A stretch of 7,742 nt of DNA from Erysipelotrichia bacterium (GTDB lineage: Bacteria > Bacillota_I > Bacilli_A > RFN20 > CAG-826): positions 1 to 7,742 of the forward strand of contig JAAZFR010000005.1 in NCBI GenBank assembly GCA_012971835.1. Reading direction: 5' to 3'. Positions 6,414 through 7,742 of the stretch are shown one piece after another (within the stretch, counting starts at the first letter, position 1; every line of letters starts with the position of its first letter). The notes below the pieces were generated by a model. The model searched no databases, was not told the DNA's origin, and worked only from the letters and a program-made list of their open reading frames with translations. Made by a program: the position numbers and the translations under genes.

Positions 6414-7502
6414 ATGACTCAGGAAGAAAGATTAAGTTTTTTACAACAGATGAGCGAGGTCGAAGGCGTTTCAGGACGTGAAAAAGACGCCGCCAAATTA
6501 TTTAAAGAACACGTCAAAGATGTCGCCGATCGGATTGAATATGATAATCTCGGTTCAATCCTTGCTTATAAAGAAGGCAAAAAAGGCGAACCAGTTATTA
6601 TGTTAGCTGGTCATATCGATGAAGTGGGTTTTTTAGTCCATCGTATCGAAGATTCAGGTTTAATTCGCTTTCATCCAATTGGCGGATGGTGGGGCCATGT
6701 GGTCCTAGCCCAAACAGTGCGTATCACAACCTCGAATGGTAAAAAGATTTTTGGTGTTGTCGGTGCCCAACCCCCTCACGGCATGAGTGCTGAACAGCGC
6801 AAAAAAGTCATGGAAATTAAAGATATGTATATTGATCTTGGGGTTAAAGATAAAGCCGAAGTTGAGAAACTAGGCGTTCGCGTGGGCGATATGATTACAC
6901 CTTATACGCCTTTCCGCGTCATGAATGATGGTAAAACATTATTAGGCAAAGCCTGGGATGATCGCCTTGGAGCAGCCGTTGCTGTTGAAGTTTTAAATAA
7001 CCTCAAAGGAGTCGATCATAAAGCGACAGTTGTCGCGGCCGGCACCGTTCAAGAAGAAGTCGGTTTAAGAGGCGCGAGAACCGCTGCCTATCACGTTAAA
7101 CCGGATGTTGCTTTTGCTTTAGATGTAACGATGTCATACGATTTACCAGGCGCACCGAATCATCCAACAAAACTTGGAGCTGGTGTCGCCCTTTCAATTA
7201 TGGATGGCTCGGTTATCGCGCATCGCGGCTTATTCGATTTTGTCGAAAAGATCGCCAAAGAAAAAGGCATTAAGTACACCTTTGATCTTTTGACTGCTGG
7301 CGGAACTGACTCAGGTGAAATTCACAAGCAATACGATGGCGTCATTACGATGACGATCTCGTTACCTTGTCGCTATTTCCATAGCCATGTGTCCTTGATT
7401 AACTATGATGACTATCTCGAAGCAGTCAAATTATTGACTGAAGTCGTCAAAGCCCTTGATAAGGAAACGCTAGCAAGTTTAAAAGCCACCAAATACGAAT
7501 AA
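6414..7502 (+). CDS. M42-family metallo-aminopeptidase (glutamyl aminopeptidase / cellulase-M-like)
   Basis: Cytoplasmic two-metal aminopeptidase that trims N-terminal residues from short peptides; characterised M42 (TET) enzymes form dodecameric tetrahedra. At 362 residues it has full family length. Metal and catalytic residues are visible: AGHIDEVGF with His67 and Asp69; AWDDRLGAA with bridging Asp182; VQEEVGLRGA with catalytic Glu214 and ligand Glu215; ALDVT with Asp237; and CRYFHSH with ligand His323. GGTDSGEIH (296-304) is also typical. The PDZ-like insert expected between about residues 75 and 170 is present in length. Some members were once labelled endoglucanase or cellulase M; with glycogen genes next door that name would be tempting but is not supported. 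No signal peptide is seen. It is the last gene of the operon, followed by the terminator. Which N-terminal residue it prefers cannot be read from the sequence. Confidence 0.94.
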   Translation: MTQEERLSFLQQMSEVEGVSGREKDAAKLFKEHVKDVADRIEYDNLGSILAYKEGKKGEPVIMLAGHIDEVGFLVHRIEDSGLIRFHPIGGWWGHVVLAQTVRITTSNGKKIFGVVGAQPPHGMSAEQRKKVMEIKDMYIDLGVKDKAEVEKLGVRVGDMITPYTPFRVMNDGKTLLGKAWDDRLGAAVAVEVLNNLKGVDHKATVVAAGTVQEEVGLRGARTAAYHVKPDVAFALDVTMSYDLPGAPNHPTKLGAGVALSIMDGSVIAHRGLFDFVEKIAKEKGIKYTFDLLTAGGTDSGEIHKQYDGVITMTISLPCRYFHSHVSLINYDDYLEAVKLLTEVVKALDKETLASLKATKYE

Positions 7503-7512
7503 GTAAATAAAC

Positions 7513-7546
7513 AAAAAGATGTCACTAATCAGCGACATCTTTTTTT
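7513..7546. terminator. Bidirectional intrinsic terminator
   Basis: AAAAAGATGTC (7513-7523) pairs perfectly with GACATCTTTTT (7534-7544). The stem can extend past an A-C mismatch (7524/7533) by two more pairs (7525-7532, 7526-7531) to close an AATC tetraloop (7527-7530). A seven-T run follows on the plus strand (7540-7546), and five T on the minus strand (complement of 7513-7517). It ends the glgB operon 10 bp after the peptidase stop and serves the converging DUF523 gene from the other side. Confidence 0.92.
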
Positions 7547-7742
7547 GTTGTTAGTCTTGTTAATAAATCAGGAATTTCTTCTTCGCATATTACCTCGATA
7601 CCATGACGACGAAGCAGAGTGGTGGTCACACCTTGACCGGGAATTTTTCTTTTGTCGAACCGCCCGTTATGAATTTGATGAACACCACACGATGGGGAAC
7701 CTTCTTTTAAAATTGCTAACTCAATATGCATATATTTGCATA
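7525..7742 (-). CDS. DUF523 (TudS-like) family protein, C-terminal part (runs off right edge)
   Basis: The reading frame is open through the right edge of the window, with residues CKY preceding the first visible Met at 7731, so that Met is probably internal and the true start is outside. The conserved core AILKEGSPSCG, followed by GRFDKRKIPGQGVTTTLLRRHGIEV and EEEIPDLL, is the recognisable C-terminal half of DUF523. Some DUF523 members have been described as [4Fe-4S]-dependent 2-thiouracil desulfidases (TudS), with the Cys of SPSCG (codon 7689-7687) as a cluster ligand. That is family knowledge; whether this protein does the same is not shown. The stop codon TAG (7527-7525) sits in the loop end of the shared terminator hairpin. 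The N-terminal cysteines needed for a cluster would be beyond the window. Confidence 0.88.
   Translation of the reverse strand, partial: CKYMHIELAILKEGSPSCGVHQIHNGRFDKRKIPGQGVTTTLLRRHGIEVICEEEIPDLLTRLTTKKDVAD

Noticed and set aside
6414..7502. Endoglucanase reading of the M42 gene because of the neighbouring glucan enzymes
   Set aside because: All two-metal aminopeptidase ligands are present; the cellulase label for this family is historical and not supported by any glycosidase motif.

Overview
The window reads as a piece of chromosome from a low-GC Gram-positive (Bacillota/Firmicutes-type) bacterium, possibly one of the gut lineages near Erysipelotrichia or the Mollicutes-like clades. The placement rests on AT-rich sequence, strong purine-rich Shine-Dalgarno sites, sigma-A-type promoters, a lipoprotein signal followed by an S/D/P/G/E-rich linker, TGG for tryptophan with TGA used as a stop, and GlgB/GlgP wording that resembles Firmicutes homologues as I remember them. 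The genus cannot be named from this sequence alone.

Left part, minus strand: the N-terminal end of a secreted lipoprotein (runs off the left edge), preceded by its own promoter region with a cre-like catabolite site, and upstream of that a complete acetate kinase gene (ackA). A 129-bp intergenic stretch holds back-to-back sigma-A promoters, one firing left into ackA and one firing right into glgB.

Middle and right, plus strand: a tightly packed four-gene operon, glgB (glycogen branching enzyme), glgP (glycogen phosphorylase), a type-2 (all-alpha, MazG-like) dUTPase, and an M42-family metallo-aminopeptidase. Spacings are 15 bp, a 4-bp ATGA overlap, and 12 bp with the Shine-Dalgarno overlapping the previous stop codon. 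A hairpin terminator with T-runs on both strands closes the operon. From the right edge a DUF523 (TudS-like) gene converges on the minus strand, and its stop codon lies inside that terminator.

How the genes fit: GlgB makes alpha-1,6 branches, GlgP releases glucose-1-phosphate, and AckA makes ATP from acetyl phosphate at the end of fermentation. Reserve-polymer turnover and fermentative energy gain therefore share one divergent control region. The synthesis genes glgC/glgD/glgA, which lie between glgB and glgP in the classic Bacillus operon, are absent here. The dUTPase and peptidase are housekeeping passengers with no obvious metabolic link to glycogen.

No stretch longer than 300 bp lacks a gene; the two largest gaps (161-309 and 1504-1632) are covered by the regulatory entries. 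I saw no tRNA, rRNA, CRISPR array, insertion sequence or phage module. Overall this is an ordinary core-metabolism region, and I do not see a convincing new system. The findings are modest.
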